A DNA stretch of 46,894 nt, from contig NZ_CYGX02000049.1 of NCBI RefSeq assembly GCF_900019265.1, positions 1 through 46,894 on the forward strand, in the 5' to 3' direction. The position numbers and the translations under genes were made by a program. Positions 1-8,896 of this stretch are shown here, piece after piece. The first letter of the stretch is position 1; each line of letters begins with the position of its first letter. This stretch comes from Paraburkholderia ribeironis (GTDB taxonomy: Bacteria > Pseudomonadota > Gammaproteobacteria > Burkholderiales > Burkholderiaceae). The notes beneath the pieces were generated by a model, which was not told the origin of the DNA, ran no database searches, and saw only the letters and a program-made list of their open reading frames with translations.

Positions 1-78
1 CGTTCGTTAATCGCGCCACTATCCCCTCCAAGCCAGGGGACCCGCTTAAGAATTAGCGGTTTGAAGCCGCTTTCTTTG

Positions 79-131
79 CCTACTTTCTTTGCGGCATGCA
101 AAGAAAGTAGGTGCCCGCCCCGCACAGGGGC
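79..131. repeat. Two consecutive perfect hairpins upstream of valS
   Basis: Arms CCTACTTTCTTTGC (79-92) and GCAAAGAAAGTAGG (98-111) are perfect 14-bp complements around a 5-nt loop. A second hairpin follows at once: GCCCC (117-121) and GGGGC (127-131) around GCACA. I recall similar double-hairpin sequences as dispersed, multi-copy intergenic elements in Paraburkholderia-type genomes, but no second copy lies in this window. The rest of positions 1-309 shows no gene. The reading frame that extends valS upstream through this element is rich in Lys, Thr and Pro and does not look like protein. Confidence 0.7.
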
Positions 132-309
132 AACGCCAATAGACCACAAGCAAATCAAGGAAAGGCCAACACCACAAGCAAACCAAAAAAAGCCAACCTT
201 AACCCTACCAAAACCAGAACAGAAAAAGAACAGAACAAGACCAGAAATCCCTCCCCACCGCACGCCGCTTATAATCAGGCATTCTTTGCATTTACCAGCC
301 GATCGACAC

Positions 310-3189
310 ATGAGCGACACCCCGAGCGACACCACCTCAACACTTGCCAAAAGCTTCGAACCCCACAACATCGAAGCCCACTGGGGCCCGGAATGGGAAA
401 AGCGCGCCTACGCGGCGCCCTCCTTCGACGCGAATCGCAAGGATTTCTCGATCCAGCTGCCGCCGCCGAACGTCACGGGCACCCTGCATATGGGCCACGC
501 GTTCAACCAGACCATCATGGACGGCCTCACCCGCTATCACCGCATGCTCGGCGAAAACACGCTGTGGGTGCCGGGCACGGACCACGCGGGGATCGCCACG
601 CAAATCGTCGTCGAACGGCAACTGGACGCGCAAGGCGTATCGCGCCACGACCTCGGCCGCGAGAAGTTCGTCGAGCGCGTGTGGGAATGGAAGCAGCAGT
701 CCGGTTCGAGCATCACCAGCCAGGTGCGCCGTCTGGGCGCATCGATCGACTGGTCGCGTGAATACTTCACGATGGACGACAAGATGTCGGCCGCCGTGCG
801 CGATGTGTTCGTGCGACTGTACGAACAGGGCCTGATCTATCGCGGCAAGCGCCTCGTCAATTGGGACCCGGTATTGCTCACCGCGGTCTCCGATCTCGAA
901 GTGGTCAGCGAAGAAGAAAACGGCCACCTGTGGCACATCCAGTATCCGCTCACCGACGGTTCGGGCCATCTCACGGTCGCCACCACGCGCCCGGAAACCA
1001 TGCTCGGCGACACCGCGGTGATGGTTCATCCGGAAGACGAGCGTTACGCACACCTGATCGGCAAAACCGTCACGCTGCCGCTGTCGGGCCGCGAAGTGCC
1101 GATCATCGCCGACGACTACGTCGACCGCGAGTTCGGCACCGGCGTCGTGAAGGTCACGCCCGCGCACGACTTCAACGACTATCAGGTCGGCTTGCGCCAC
1201 CAGCTGCCGCAAATCGAAATCCTCACGCTCGACGCGCAGATCAACGGCAACGCGCCGGAAAGATACCGCGGCCTCGACCGTTTCGACGCCCGCAAGCTCG
1301 TGGTGGCCGACCTCGAAGCGCTCGGCGCACTCGAATCGGTCAAGCCGCACAGGCTGATGGTGCCGCGCGGTGACCGCACCGGCGTCGTGATCGAGCCGAT
1401 GCTGACCGACCAGTGGTTCGTCGCGATGAGCAAACCGGCTCCGCAAGGCACCTTCAATCCGGGCAAATCGATCGCCGAAACCGCGCTGGACGTGGTTCGC
1501 AACGGCCAGATCAAGTTCGTGCCGGAAAACTGGACCACCACGTATTACCAGTGGCTCGAGAACATCCAGGACTGGTGCATCTCGCGCCAACTGTGGTGGG
1601 GCCATCAGATTCCCGCATGGTACGGCGAGAACGGCGAAATCTTCGTCGCGAAGACCGCGGAGGACGCACGCGCCAAGGCCGCCGCGGCCGGCTATACAGG
1701 CGCGTTGAAGCGCGACGAAGACGTGCTCGACACGTGGTTCTCATCCGCGCTGGTGCCGTTCTCGTCGCTCGGCTGGCCGAACGAAACGCCGGAGCTCGAG
1801 CACTTCATGCCGTCGTCGGTGCTGGTCACAGGCTTCGACATCATCTTCTTCTGGGTCGCGCGCATGGTCATGATGACCACGCACTTCACCGGCAAGGTGC
1901 CGTTCGATACGGTGTACGTGCATGGTCTCGTGCGCGACGCCGAGGGCCAGAAGATGTCGAAGAGCAAGGGCAACACGCTCGACCCGATCGATATCGTCGA
2001 TGGCATCGGCCTCGATTCGCTGGTCGCCAAACGCACCACCGGGCTGATGAATCCGAAGCAGGCCGCGTCGATCGAAAAGAAAACCCGCAAGGAATTCCCC
2101 GACGGCATCCCGGCGTTCGGCACCGACGCGCTGCGCTTCACGATGGCCTCGATGGCCACGCTCGGTCGCAACGTCAACTTCGATCTGGCACGCTGCGAAG
2201 GCTATCGCAACTTCTGCAACAAGCTGTGGAACGCCACGCGTTTCGTGCTGATGAACTGCGAAGGCCACGATTGCGGCTTCGGCAAGCCGGAGCAGTGCGG
2301 CGAATGCGGGCCGGACGGCCACCTGAATTTCTCCTCGGCCGACCGCTGGATCGTGTCGCAACTGCAACGCGTCGAGGCGGAAATCGCCAAGGGATTTTCC
2401 GACTATCGCTTTGATAATGTGGCCAACGCCCTATACAAGTTCGTATGGGACGAATACTGTGACTGGTATCTCGAACTCGCCAAGGTGCAGATCCAGACGG
2501 GTCAGCCGAACCAGCAGCGCGCCACGCGCCGCACGCTGCTGCGCGTGCTCGAGACGGTATTGCGCCTCGCGCATCCGGTGATTCCGTTCATCACCGAAGC
2601 GCTGTGGCAGAAGGTGGCACCGCTGGCCGCGCGTTATCCCGAAGGCAAAGTCGAGGGCGAAGCGTCTATCATGGTGCAGCCCTATCCTCTTGCCGAGCCG
2701 TCGAAGATCGACGACGATGCGGAGCAATGGGCAGCCGAACTGAAAGCAGTGATCGATGCGTGCCGGAATCTGCGCGGCGAAATGAATCTGTCGCCGGCGG
2801 TCAAGGTGCCGTTGCTCGCTACCGGCAATGCGCAACGCCTGCGCACGTTTGCGCCGTACGCTCAGGCGCTCGCGCGTTTGTCGGAAGTGCAGATCATTGC
2901 CGACGAGGCAGCGCTCGACGCGCAGGCTGATGGCGCGCCAATTGCTATTGTCGGGAATGACAAGCTCGTGCTGAAGGTGGAGATCGATGTCGCGGTCGAG
3001 CGCGAACGGTTATCGAAGGAGATTGCCCGGTTGAGCACCGAAATCATCAAGTGCAACGGCAAGCTGCAGAATGAAAGCTTCGTTGCCAAGGCGCCGCCGG
3101 CAGTCGTTGAACAGGAGCAGAAAAGACTGGTCGATTTCGAGGCTACGGTGGGCAAACTGAAAGCCCAGCTGGCCCGCTTGCCGGCCTGA
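310..3189 (+). CDS. valS: Valine--tRNA ligase
   Basis: Class Ia aminoacyl-tRNA synthetase of 959 residues that charges tRNA-Val in the cytoplasm. The HIGH-type motif HMGH is at residues 60-63 and the KMSKS motif is exactly conserved at 548-552. The CP1 editing domain lies between them, the anticodon-binding domain follows, and a C-terminal Lys/Glu-rich coiled coil ends the protein, as in bacterial ValRS. The frame is open 83 codons further upstream, but that part crosses a hairpin repeat and has no homologous look. The ATG at 310, which begins MSDTPSDT, is therefore preferred. Length and motif order are normal. galU follows 73 bp downstream, separated by a long hairpin. Confidence 0.97.
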   Translation: MSDTPSDTTSTLAKSFEPHNIEAHWGPEWEKRAYAAPSFDANRKDFSIQLPPPNVTGTLHMGHAFNQTIMDGLTRYHRMLGENTLWVPGTDHAGIATQIVVERQLDAQGVSRHDLGREKFVERVWEWKQQSGSSITSQVRRLGASIDWSREYFTMDDKMSAAVRDVFVRLYEQGLIYRGKRLVNWDPVLLTAVSDLEVVSEEENGHLWHIQYPLTDGSGHLTVATTRPETMLGDTAVMVHPEDERYAHLIGKTVTLPLSGREVPIIADDYVDREFGTGVVKVTPAHDFNDYQVGLRHQLPQIEILTLDAQINGNAPERYRGLDRFDARKLVVADLEALGALESVKPHRLMVPRGDRTGVVIEPMLTDQWFVAMSKPAPQGTFNPGKSIAETALDVVRNGQIKFVPENWTTTYYQWLENIQDWCISRQLWWGHQIPAWYGENGEIFVAKTAEDARAKAAAAGYTGALKRDEDVLDTWFSSALVPFSSLGWPNETPELEHFMPSSVLVTGFDIIFFWVARMVMMTTHFTGKVPFDTVYVHGLVRDAEGQKMSKSKGNTLDPIDIVDGIGLDSLVAKRTTGLMNPKQAASIEKKTRKEFPDGIPAFGTDALRFTMASMATLGRNVNFDLARCEGYRNFCNKLWNATRFVLMNCEGHDCGFGKPEQCGECGPDGHLNFSSADRWIVSQLQRVEAEIAKGFSDYRFDNVANALYKFVWDEYCDWYLELAKVQIQTGQPNQQRATRRTLLRVLETVLRLAHPVIPFITEALWQKVAPLAARYPEGKVEGEASIMVQPYPLAEPSKIDDDAEQWAAELKAVIDACRNLRGEMNLSPAVKVPLLATGNAQRLRTFAPYAQALARLSEVQIIADEAALDAQADGAPIAIVGNDKLVLKVEIDVAVERERLSKEIARLSTEIIKCNGKLQNESFVAKAPPAVVEQEQKRLVDFEATVGKLKAQLARLPA

Positions 3190-3195
3190 TCAACG

Positions 3196-3229
3196 GTCCT
3201 TGCCCGCCGCTGCGAAGGCGGGCAAGGAC
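3196..3229 (+). terminator. Long hairpin between valS and galU
   Basis: A perfect 13-bp stem, GTCCTTGCCCGCC at 3196-3208 and its complement at 3217-3229, surrounds an 8-nt loop directly after the valS stop codon. No T-run follows, so it is not a canonical intrinsic terminator. It may be a weak terminator or an mRNA-stabilising hairpin. Confidence 0.55.
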
Positions 3230-3262
3230 TGATAGCTAAACCAGAGGACTCAGGGTAATCAA

Positions 3263-4144
3263 ATGCTAAAAGTTACAAAGGCGGTTTTTCCGGTAGCAGG
3301 TCTGGGCACCCGGTTCCTCCCTGCCACGAAGGCGAGCCCGAAAGAGATGCTGCCGATCGTCGACAAGCCGTTGATTCAATACGCGGTCGAAGAAGCGATG
3401 GCGGCCGGCATTACCGAAATGATCTTCGTCACGGGGCGCAGCAAGCGCGCCATCGAAGATCACTTCGACAAGTCCTATGAGATCGAAGCCGAACTGGAAG
3501 CGCGCGGCAAGGACAAACTGCTCGAGCTCGTGCGCAGCATCAAGCCGAGCCACGTGGATTGCTTCTACGTGCGTCAGCCCGAAGCGCTGGGTCTCGGCCA
3601 TGCGGTGCTGTGCGCGGAAAAGCTGGTGGGCGACAACCCGTTCGCCGTGATTCTCGCGGACGACCTGCTGTACGGCAAGCCGCCCGTGATGACGCAGATG
3701 ATCGAGGTGTTCGACCACTATCACAGCTCGGTGATCGGCGTCGAAGAGATTCCGCCGCAGGAAACGAAGTCGTACGGTATCGTCGACGGCAAGGAGTGGG
3801 AAGATTCGATCATCAAGATGTCGGGCATCGTCGAAAAGCCGGAGCCGAACGTGGCGCCGTCGAATCTCGGCGTGGTGGGCCGCTACGTGCTCAAGCCGCG
3901 CATCTTCGATCACATCCGCTCGATCAAGCCGGGCGCAGGCGGCGAATTGCAACTGACGGACGCGATCCAGTCGCTGCTCGCCGACGAACAGGTGCTCGCG
4001 TACAAGTATCACGGCACGCGTTTCGACTGCGGCAGCAAGCTGGGTTATCTGAAGGCGACGGTCGAGTTCGCGCTACGTCATCCGGAAGTGGCCGCCGATT
4101 TCGAAGAGTATCTGCGCACCCGTTCGCCGGTTCTGGAAGGTTGA
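3263..4144 (+). CDS. galU: UTP--glucose-1-phosphate uridylyltransferase
   Basis: Makes UDP-glucose from UTP and glucose 1-phosphate for polysaccharide and LPS synthesis. The protein is 293 residues, the usual GalU length. The nucleotide-binding signature GLGTRFLPATK is at residues 13-23, followed by the P-K-E-M-L-P segment and the sugar-binding region. A purine-rich stretch (GAGGACTCAGGG) precedes the ATG. The gene is co-directional with valS and convergent with the tusA-like gene; a two-way terminator separates the latter pair. Nothing about it is unusual. Confidence 0.97.
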   Translation: MLKVTKAVFPVAGLGTRFLPATKASPKEMLPIVDKPLIQYAVEEAMAAGITEMIFVTGRSKRAIEDHFDKSYEIEAELEARGKDKLLELVRSIKPSHVDCFYVRQPEALGLGHAVLCAEKLVGDNPFAVILADDLLYGKPPVMTQMIEVFDHYHSSVIGVEEIPPQETKSYGIVDGKEWEDSIIKMSGIVEKPEPNVAPSNLGVVGRYVLKPRIFDHIRSIKPGAGGELQLTDAIQSLLADEQVLAYKYHGTRFDCGSKLGYLKATVEFALRHPEVAADFEEYLRTRSPVLEG

Positions 4145-4187
4145 ACGGCCGCGCATTTCCGGCTTCCGGCCGCATCGGGCTGCAATG

Positions 4188-4234
4188 AAAAAGGCGCTGT
4201 GTCCCGCATTCGCGGGCACAGCGCCTTTGGTTTT
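4188..4234. terminator. Bidirectional intrinsic terminator
   Basis: A GC-rich stem (AAAGGCGCTGTG then CCCGC, pairing with GCGGG then CACAGCGCCTTT, one bulged base, 4-nt loop) is flanked by AAAAA on the left and GGTTTT on the right. It can end transcription of galU on the plus strand and of the convergent tusA-like gene on the minus strand, where the flank reads as a T-run. Confidence 0.85.
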
Positions 4235-4283
4235 GTCCAGGACATGGGACGCGCGCCGGGTAGTGGCGCCGCCGACTAACGCA

Positions 4284-4517
4284 CTAGCGGCGCCTCATCA
4301 GGAACGTGAACACCTTGTCCTGCGCCGAGCTTTCGACGATCTCGTTGCCGGTCTGCTTCGCAAACGCGGCGAAATCGCGCTGCGAGCCGGGATCGGTCGC
4401 CAGCACCTTGAGAATCTGGCCGCTTTCCATGTCGGCGAGCGCCTTCTTGGCGCGCAAAATGGGCAGCGGGCACATCAGCCCGCGCGCATCGACTTCCTTG
4501 TGAATCTGAATTTGCAT
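4284..4517 (-). CDS. tusA: TusA/SirA-family sulfurtransferase
   Basis: Small (77-residue) cytoplasmic sulfur-carrier protein of the TusA/YeeD/SirA family. The catalytic CPLP motif is at residues 16-19, with Cys16 the expected persulfide carrier, near the N-terminus after a short beta strand. This is followed by the family pattern A-K-K-A-L. TusA relays sulfur in tRNA 2-thiouridine synthesis and other sulfur-transfer pathways. Whether this copy is the true TusA or a paralogue cannot be decided without tusBCDE context, which is absent here. It is a single gene that converges on galU. Confidence 0.88.
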   Translation of the reverse strand: MQIQIHKEVDARGLMCPLPILRAKKALADMESGQILKVLATDPGSQRDFAAFAKQTGNEIVESSAQDKVFTFLMRRR

Positions 4518-4647
4518 CGGCGATGACCTTCGGGACGAGGCGTCGTTCGCGACGCCGGACAGAAGGTCAGATTTTACCGCAGGCGGCGCACAACCGCCGG
4601 GCGTGACGCTGACGCAGCGAGTTGCGCGCGCAATGGCCCGCGCGCCG

Positions 4648-5682
4648 CTACAGCGTCACCGCCTGGCCGCTTTGCAGCGACTGCCGCAACGCGACGCCGA
4701 TGCGCGTCGCCTCGAGGGCGTCGGCGAGCGTCGCGCCCGCCTGCGCCGCCGCGCCGCTCTGCACCGCCGCGACGAAGGTGCGCGCCTCATGCAGAAACGC
4801 CTCTTCGAAGCGCTCGAAGAAGTTCGGCGTGCATTCGTTGCGAATCCCGCTGGCGTCGTATATCTCGACGCGATTTGCGCGCGGATTGCGGCCGATCGTG
4901 AGCGCGCCGGCCGTGCCGATTACTTCGCTGTGCGTATCGTTGCCGTGCGCCTGGGTGCGCGACGCGTAGAACATCGCGAGCTTGCCGCCTTCGAACTCGC
5001 AGATCGCGACGCCGTTATCGACGTCGCCGAATTCGCGCAGACCGTCGTGCAGCGCGACCGCGCCCGCCGCGAACACGCGCGTTGCGCGCGGCTTGCCGAG
5101 CAGCCAGCGGGCAACGTCGATATCGTGCACGGTGCAGTCGAGAAAGATGCCGCCGGAGCTTGCCGCGAAGCGCACGAAGAACCCGTCGGTATCGTTCTTG
5201 TCCGTGGTCTGCGAGCGCACGAGGAACGGCCGGCCGATCTGGCCTGCTGCGATCCTGTCGAATGCATCCTTGTAGCTCGGATCGAAACGCCGCATGAAGC
5301 CGATGGTCGCCTGCAGATGCGGATAGCGCGCGGCTTCGGCCAGCACGCGCTCGCATTCGGCGAGATCGAGCGACAAAGGCTTCTCGCAGAACACGTGCTT
5401 GCCGGCGCGCAACGCGTCGACGATCTGCTGCGCGTGCAGCGACGACGGCGTGACGAGCCACACAGCGTCGACCCCGGCATCGGCGAGCAGCTCTGCGTAA
5501 TCGCGGTACAGACGCGGCTCGGGCAATGCATCGCGCGCCCAGCACAACTCATCTTCCAGCGGACTGCAGGCCGCGACCAACGCCGCACCCGGCACGCGAT
5601 ACGCGAGATTCTCCGCGTGCCGTTTGCCGAGCCGGCCCAGGCCAACCACGCCGATGCGAAGCGGTGCGATAGCCGTTTTCAT
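4648..5682 (-). CDS. Gfo/Idh/MocA dehydrogenase (second inositol dehydrogenase)
   Basis: NAD(P)-dependent oxidoreductase of 344 residues. The Rossmann motif G-V-V-G-L-G-R-L-G is near residues 11-19, the catalytic Lys is in CEKP (Lys101), and the catalytic Asp182/His186 pair lies in L-D-C-T-V-H-D-I-D. The C-terminal half is the usual Gfo/Idh/MocA alpha/beta domain. It is the third gene of the iolR-iolG unit: its ATG overlaps the iolG stop codon by one base, which implies translational coupling. By context it probably oxidises another inositol isomer (scyllo- or chiro-inositol, IolX/IolW-like) or interconverts inososes. The exact substrate and cofactor cannot be read from sequence. Confidence 0.85.
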   Translation of the reverse strand: MKTAIAPLRIGVVGLGRLGKRHAENLAYRVPGAALVAACSPLEDELCWARDALPEPRLYRDYAELLADAGVDAVWLVTPSSLHAQQIVDALRAGKHVFCEKPLSLDLAECERVLAEAARYPHLQATIGFMRRFDPSYKDAFDRIAAGQIGRPFLVRSQTTDKNDTDGFFVRFAASSGGIFLDCTVHDIDVARWLLGKPRATRVFAAGAVALHDGLREFGDVDNGVAICEFEGGKLAMFYASRTQAHGNDTHSEVIGTAGALTIGRNPRANRVEIYDASGIRNECTPNFFERFEEAFLHEARTFVAAVQSGAAAQAGATLADALEATRIGVALRQSLQSGQAVTL

Positions 5683-6698
5683 CAGGATGCCTCACCGAGT
5701 TTGACCACGCGGCCTTCGCGCCACGAACGGGTCGCGGCGTCCGCGAGTTCGAGCGCTTTCAGCCCGTCGGCTACCGTCGTGCGCACCGGCTTGCCGCGCG
5801 TTACCGCATCGAAGAAATGCGCAATTTCCAGCGCGTAGGCTGCGCGATAGCGTTCGAGAAAGAACGCTTCGGGCACGTCGGTCGACACTTCGGTTTTCGA
5901 ATACGCAGTGACTTCGGTCGGCCGCACATTGCCCGCCTGCAGCATGCCAGTGCTGCCGAGCACTTCGAAACGCTGGTCGTAGCCGTACGCAGCGCGGCGC
6001 GCCGTGTTGATCTGGCACAGGCGTCCGCCCTTCGTGCGGATCGTCACTGCGGTCGAATCGATATCGCCCGCATCGGCGATCGTCGGGTCGCTCAGACAAC
6101 TGCCGGTCGCGTGCAGCGTGTCGGCTTCGTCGTCGAGAATCCAGCGGAAGATATCGAAGTCGTGAATCAGCATGTCCTTGAAGATACCGCCCGAGTGCCG
6201 GATGTACTCGACCGGCGGCGCACCCGGATCGCGGCTCGTCACCACCAGCATTTCCGGCGTGCCGATCTCGCCCGCGTCGATACGCGCCTTCAACGCGGAG
6301 AAGGTCGGATCGAAGCGGCGCTGAAAGCCGATCATGCAGACCACGCCCGCGCGTTGCACCGCGTCGGCGCAAACGCGCGCGCGCTCCAGCGTCAGATCGA
6401 CCGGCTTCTCGCAGAACACGTGTTTCTTCTGCGCGGCCGACTTGACGATCAGGTCCGCATGCGTGTCCGTGCTCGAACAGATCACGGTCGCGCCGATCGT
6501 CGCGTCGCCCATCGCGCCGTCGATATCCGCGACCTGCGCGCCATGCTCGGCGGCAAGCGCGGCGGCGGCCTCGCGATTCACGTCGACCACGTACTTCAAC
6601 CGCACACCAGGTTGGCGCGCCAGATTCGCCGCATGAATCTTGCCGATGCGTCCCGCACCGAATACCGCCACGTCGATCGTCTTTATCGCGTCAGTCAT
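5682..6698 (-). CDS. iolG: Inositol 2-dehydrogenase
   Basis: Oxidises myo-inositol to 2-keto-myo-inositol (inosose), the first catabolic step. The protein is 338 residues. The Rossmann motif GAGRIG is near residue 14, the EKP lysine is Lys98, and the segment G-G-I-F-K-D-M-L-I-H-D-F-D (about 170-182) carries Asp175 and His179. The S-R-D-P-G-A-P-P-V stretch before it is typical of the IolG subgroup. A longer frame begins at 6728, but the ATG at 6698 gives the canonical N-terminus and follows GGAGG-like sequence. It overlaps the end of the upstream regulator by 8 bp, so regulator, iolG and the next dehydrogenase form one operon. Confidence 0.9.
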   Translation of the reverse strand: MTDAIKTIDVAVFGAGRIGKIHAANLARQPGVRLKYVVDVNREAAAALAAEHGAQVADIDGAMGDATIGATVICSSTDTHADLIVKSAAQKKHVFCEKPVDLTLERARVCADAVQRAGVVCMIGFQRRFDPTFSALKARIDAGEIGTPEMLVVTSRDPGAPPVEYIRHSGGIFKDMLIHDFDIFRWILDDEADTLHATGSCLSDPTIADAGDIDSTAVTIRTKGGRLCQINTARRAAYGYDQRFEVLGSTGMLQAGNVRPTEVTAYSKTEVSTDVPEAFFLERYRAAYALEIAHFFDAVTRGKPVRTTVADGLKALELADAATRSWREGRVVKLGEAS

Positions 6699-7572
6699 CG
6701 TATCCTCCGGTGTCCTTGGATTCTTCAACGTTCAATTCGAGCTTGTACGCGAGCGCGATGAATAACGCCTGGCACAAGCAGATCGTGCTGGTCAGCGAGC
6801 GGAACGCGAACGCGCTGCCCTCTTTCACATACAGCTGCGTGGTCGCGTAGCGCGCCAGCGGAGATAGTTGGCTGTCCGTAATAACCAGTGTTTTCGCCTG
6901 ATGATGATGCGCGACGCGCAGGCAATACTGGGTTTCCTTGCCGTACGGCGCGAAGCTGATCGCAATCACCACGTCGCCCTTCTTCACACTGCGAATCTGC
7001 TCGCGGTACATGCCGCCGAAACCGGACACCAGATGCACGCGCTTGGGCGTGTGCTGCAACGCATAGACGATGTAGCTCGCCACCGGAAACGAGCGCCGCA
7101 CGCCGATCACATAGATGTTGTCGGCCTGCTGCAGCATCTTCACGGCGGCGTCGAACTGCTTGTCGTCGAGTCCTGCTTCGAGCTCTTCGAGACCGCCGCG
7201 CGACGCCGCGATGAACTCGCGCGCCACCGCGCCGCCGGACAACGCGCCGGGCTTCTCGTCGATCAGCTTACGAATCCTCTGCTGGTAACTCGGCGACGAC
7301 GCGCCCTGCCCCGTATAAGCCTGACGAAACACCGCCTGCAGATCGGAGAACCCGGAAAAGCCGAAGCGCTGCGCAAACCGCACCACGGCGGACGGATGCA
7401 CGCCGCAGCTCGCGGCGATGTCGCTGGTGCGATCCACCATCACGCTCGAACGGTGCTGTTCGATATAGGTCGCGACATTCTTCAGCTGACGCGGCAACGC
7501 GTCGTAGTTTTCCGCAATGCGCTGCATCAATTCGTCGACGCTCGGCAATGCTTCAGTGCTCTCTTCCGCCAT
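6691..7572 (-). CDS. iolR: MurR/RpiR-family regulator (IolR-type)
   Basis: Transcriptional regulator of 293 residues. An N-terminal RpiR helix-turn-helix (about residues 20-90, including D-I-A-A-S-C-G-V-H-P-S-A-V-V-R-F) is followed by a C-terminal SIS phosphosugar-binding domain (about 125-265). It is divergent from the inositol transporter and catabolic genes and heads the dehydrogenase operon. In alpha-proteobacteria, RpiR-type IolR represses iol genes through a GGAA-N6-TTCC site; exactly such a palindrome lies in the divergent promoter here (7673-7686). The inducer is probably a phosphorylated pathway intermediate. The role is inferred from context and family. Confidence 0.88.
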   Translation of the reverse strand: MAEESTEALPSVDELMQRIAENYDALPRQLKNVATYIEQHRSSVMVDRTSDIAASCGVHPSAVVRFAQRFGFSGFSDLQAVFRQAYTGQGASSPSYQQRIRKLIDEKPGALSGGAVAREFIAASRGGLEELEAGLDDKQFDAAVKMLQQADNIYVIGVRRSFPVASYIVYALQHTPKRVHLVSGFGGMYREQIRSVKKGDVVIAISFAPYGKETQYCLRVAHHHQAKTLVITDSQLSPLARYATTQLYVKEGSAFAFRSLTSTICLCQALFIALAYKLELNVEESKDTGGYDD

Positions 7573-7668
7573 GGTTTTCTCTCAGATGCTGTATTGCAGT
7601 GCGGCAACCGCTGCCGGAGCTCGCCGCACGGCGTGCCGACGCTGCGAATTATAGGCAGGCTCCGTGCC

Positions 7669-7690
7669 AAATGGAACGTATTTTCCATTT
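7669..7690. promoter_or_regulatory. Candidate IolR operator
   Basis: A perfect inverted repeat: AAATGGAA (7669-7676), six bases, then TTCCATTT (7683-7690). The core is GGAA-N6-TTCC, the motif I recall for RpiR-type IolR in Sinorhizobium meliloti. It lies about 95 bp upstream of iolR and 160 bp upstream of the binding-protein gene, so one site could control both directions. A second, imperfect palindrome, TGAAA-T-TTTCA, follows at 7701-7711. Confidence 0.75.
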
Positions 7691-7849
7691 TTATTTGCCA
7701 TGAAATTTTCATTGCAACACGTTGGAAGATGACCTAATCTTGGTCGTGAGCGATGGTGCTGCGGCGGACCTGCGCCGGCAAGTAGGCAGTCGGAAGCCGC
7801 CCCGCCCGCCGCTCCCCTCAATAACGACAGACCGAGAAAGGTGGAGACA

Positions 7850-8896
7850 ATGAGACTTTGCAAGGGCAAGGCCACGCTCAGCATTCTGGTGACGGCATTG
7901 ACGTTGGCGATGGGATTCGGCGCGGCTTCGGCCGCCCGCGCGGCTGACGCTCACTTCGTGCTGATCAGCCACGCGCCGGATTCGGATTCGTGGTGGAACA
8001 CCATCAAGAACGCGATCAAACAGGCCGACGAGGACTTCAACGTCGAGACCGACTACCGCAATCCGCCGAACGGCGACATCGCCGACATGGCGCGTCTGGT
8101 CGAACAGGCCGCCGCGCGCAACTACGACGGCGTGATCGTCTCGATCGCCGACTTCGATGTGCTGAAGAATTCGATCGGCAAGGTCACCGAGAAACACATT
8201 CCGCTCGTCACGATCAATTCCGGCACCGAGGAACAAAGCGCGAAACTCGGCGCGATCATGCATGTCGGACAACCTGAATTTGCCGCGGGCAAGGCAGCGG
8301 GCGAGAAGGCCAAGGCGGCGGGCATCAAGTCGTTCCTGTGCGTGAACCACTATGCAACCAACCCGGCTTCGTTCGAACGCTGCCGCGGCTTTGCCGAAGC
8401 GATCGGCGTCGACTTCAAGACGTCGACGCTCGACGCAGGCCAGGACCCGACGGGCGTGCAGTCCAAGGTGAGCGCCTTTCTGCGCAATCATCCGGACACC
8501 CAGGCGGTGCTCACGCTCGGTCCGCTGTCGGCCGATCCGACGCTCAAGGCGCTGCAGCAGATGGGCCTCGCGGGCAAGATCTGGTTCGCCACGTTCGACT
8601 TCGACAGCGACATCGCGAAGGGCATCCAGGACGGCACGATCCAGTTCGCGATCGACCAGCAACCGTACTTGCAGGGCTATATCCCGGTCGCCGTGCTGGC
8701 CATTGCAAAAAAGAACAAGACGACCGATCCGGCAAAAATCCGCGAGATCCTGCAGGCCAATCCGAAGTTCAAGGAACGGCTTGCCACCTACGGGCTCGCA
8801 CCGTCTTATGGGCCGCGCAATATCGGCTCGGGCCCGGGCTTCATCACGAAGGCCAATGTCGACAAGGTGCTCAAGTACGCAGGCCAGTACCGGTAG
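7850..8896 (+). CDS. Sugar (inositol) ABC transporter substrate-binding protein
   Basis: Periplasmic binding protein of 348 residues, type I fold (ribose/galactose-binding group). A Sec signal peptide occupies about residues 1-31, with a hydrophobic core S-I-L-V-T-A-L-T-L-A and an A-R-A-A-type cleavage site. The mature part has the two-lobed arrangement, with conserved D-G-V-I-V-S and F-D-F-D-S-D-I hinge segments. The ATG at 7850 follows GAGAAAGGTGGAG and is preferred over an in-frame GTG at 7841. It is the first gene of the plus-strand inositol operon, so myo-inositol or a relative is the likely ligand, but that is inferred from context. Confidence 0.9.
   Translation: MRLCKGKATLSILVTALTLAMGFGAASAARAADAHFVLISHAPDSDSWWNTIKNAIKQADEDFNVETDYRNPPNGDIADMARLVEQAAARNYDGVIVSIADFDVLKNSIGKVTEKHIPLVTINSGTEEQSAKLGAIMHVGQPEFAAGKAAGEKAKAAGIKSFLCVNHYATNPASFERCRGFAEAIGVDFKTSTLDAGQDPTGVQSKVSAFLRNHPDTQAVLTLGPLSADPTLKALQQMGLAGKIWFATFDFDSDIAKGIQDGTIQFAIDQQPYLQGYIPVAVLAIAKKNKTTDPAKIREILQANPKFKERLATYGLAPSYGPRNIGSGPGFITKANVDKVLKYAGQYR

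Noticed and set aside
61..309. N-terminal extension of valS by 83 codons
   Set aside because: It crosses a double hairpin repeat, is Lys/Thr/Pro-rich and has no ValRS similarity; the ATG at 310 gives a normal N-terminus.
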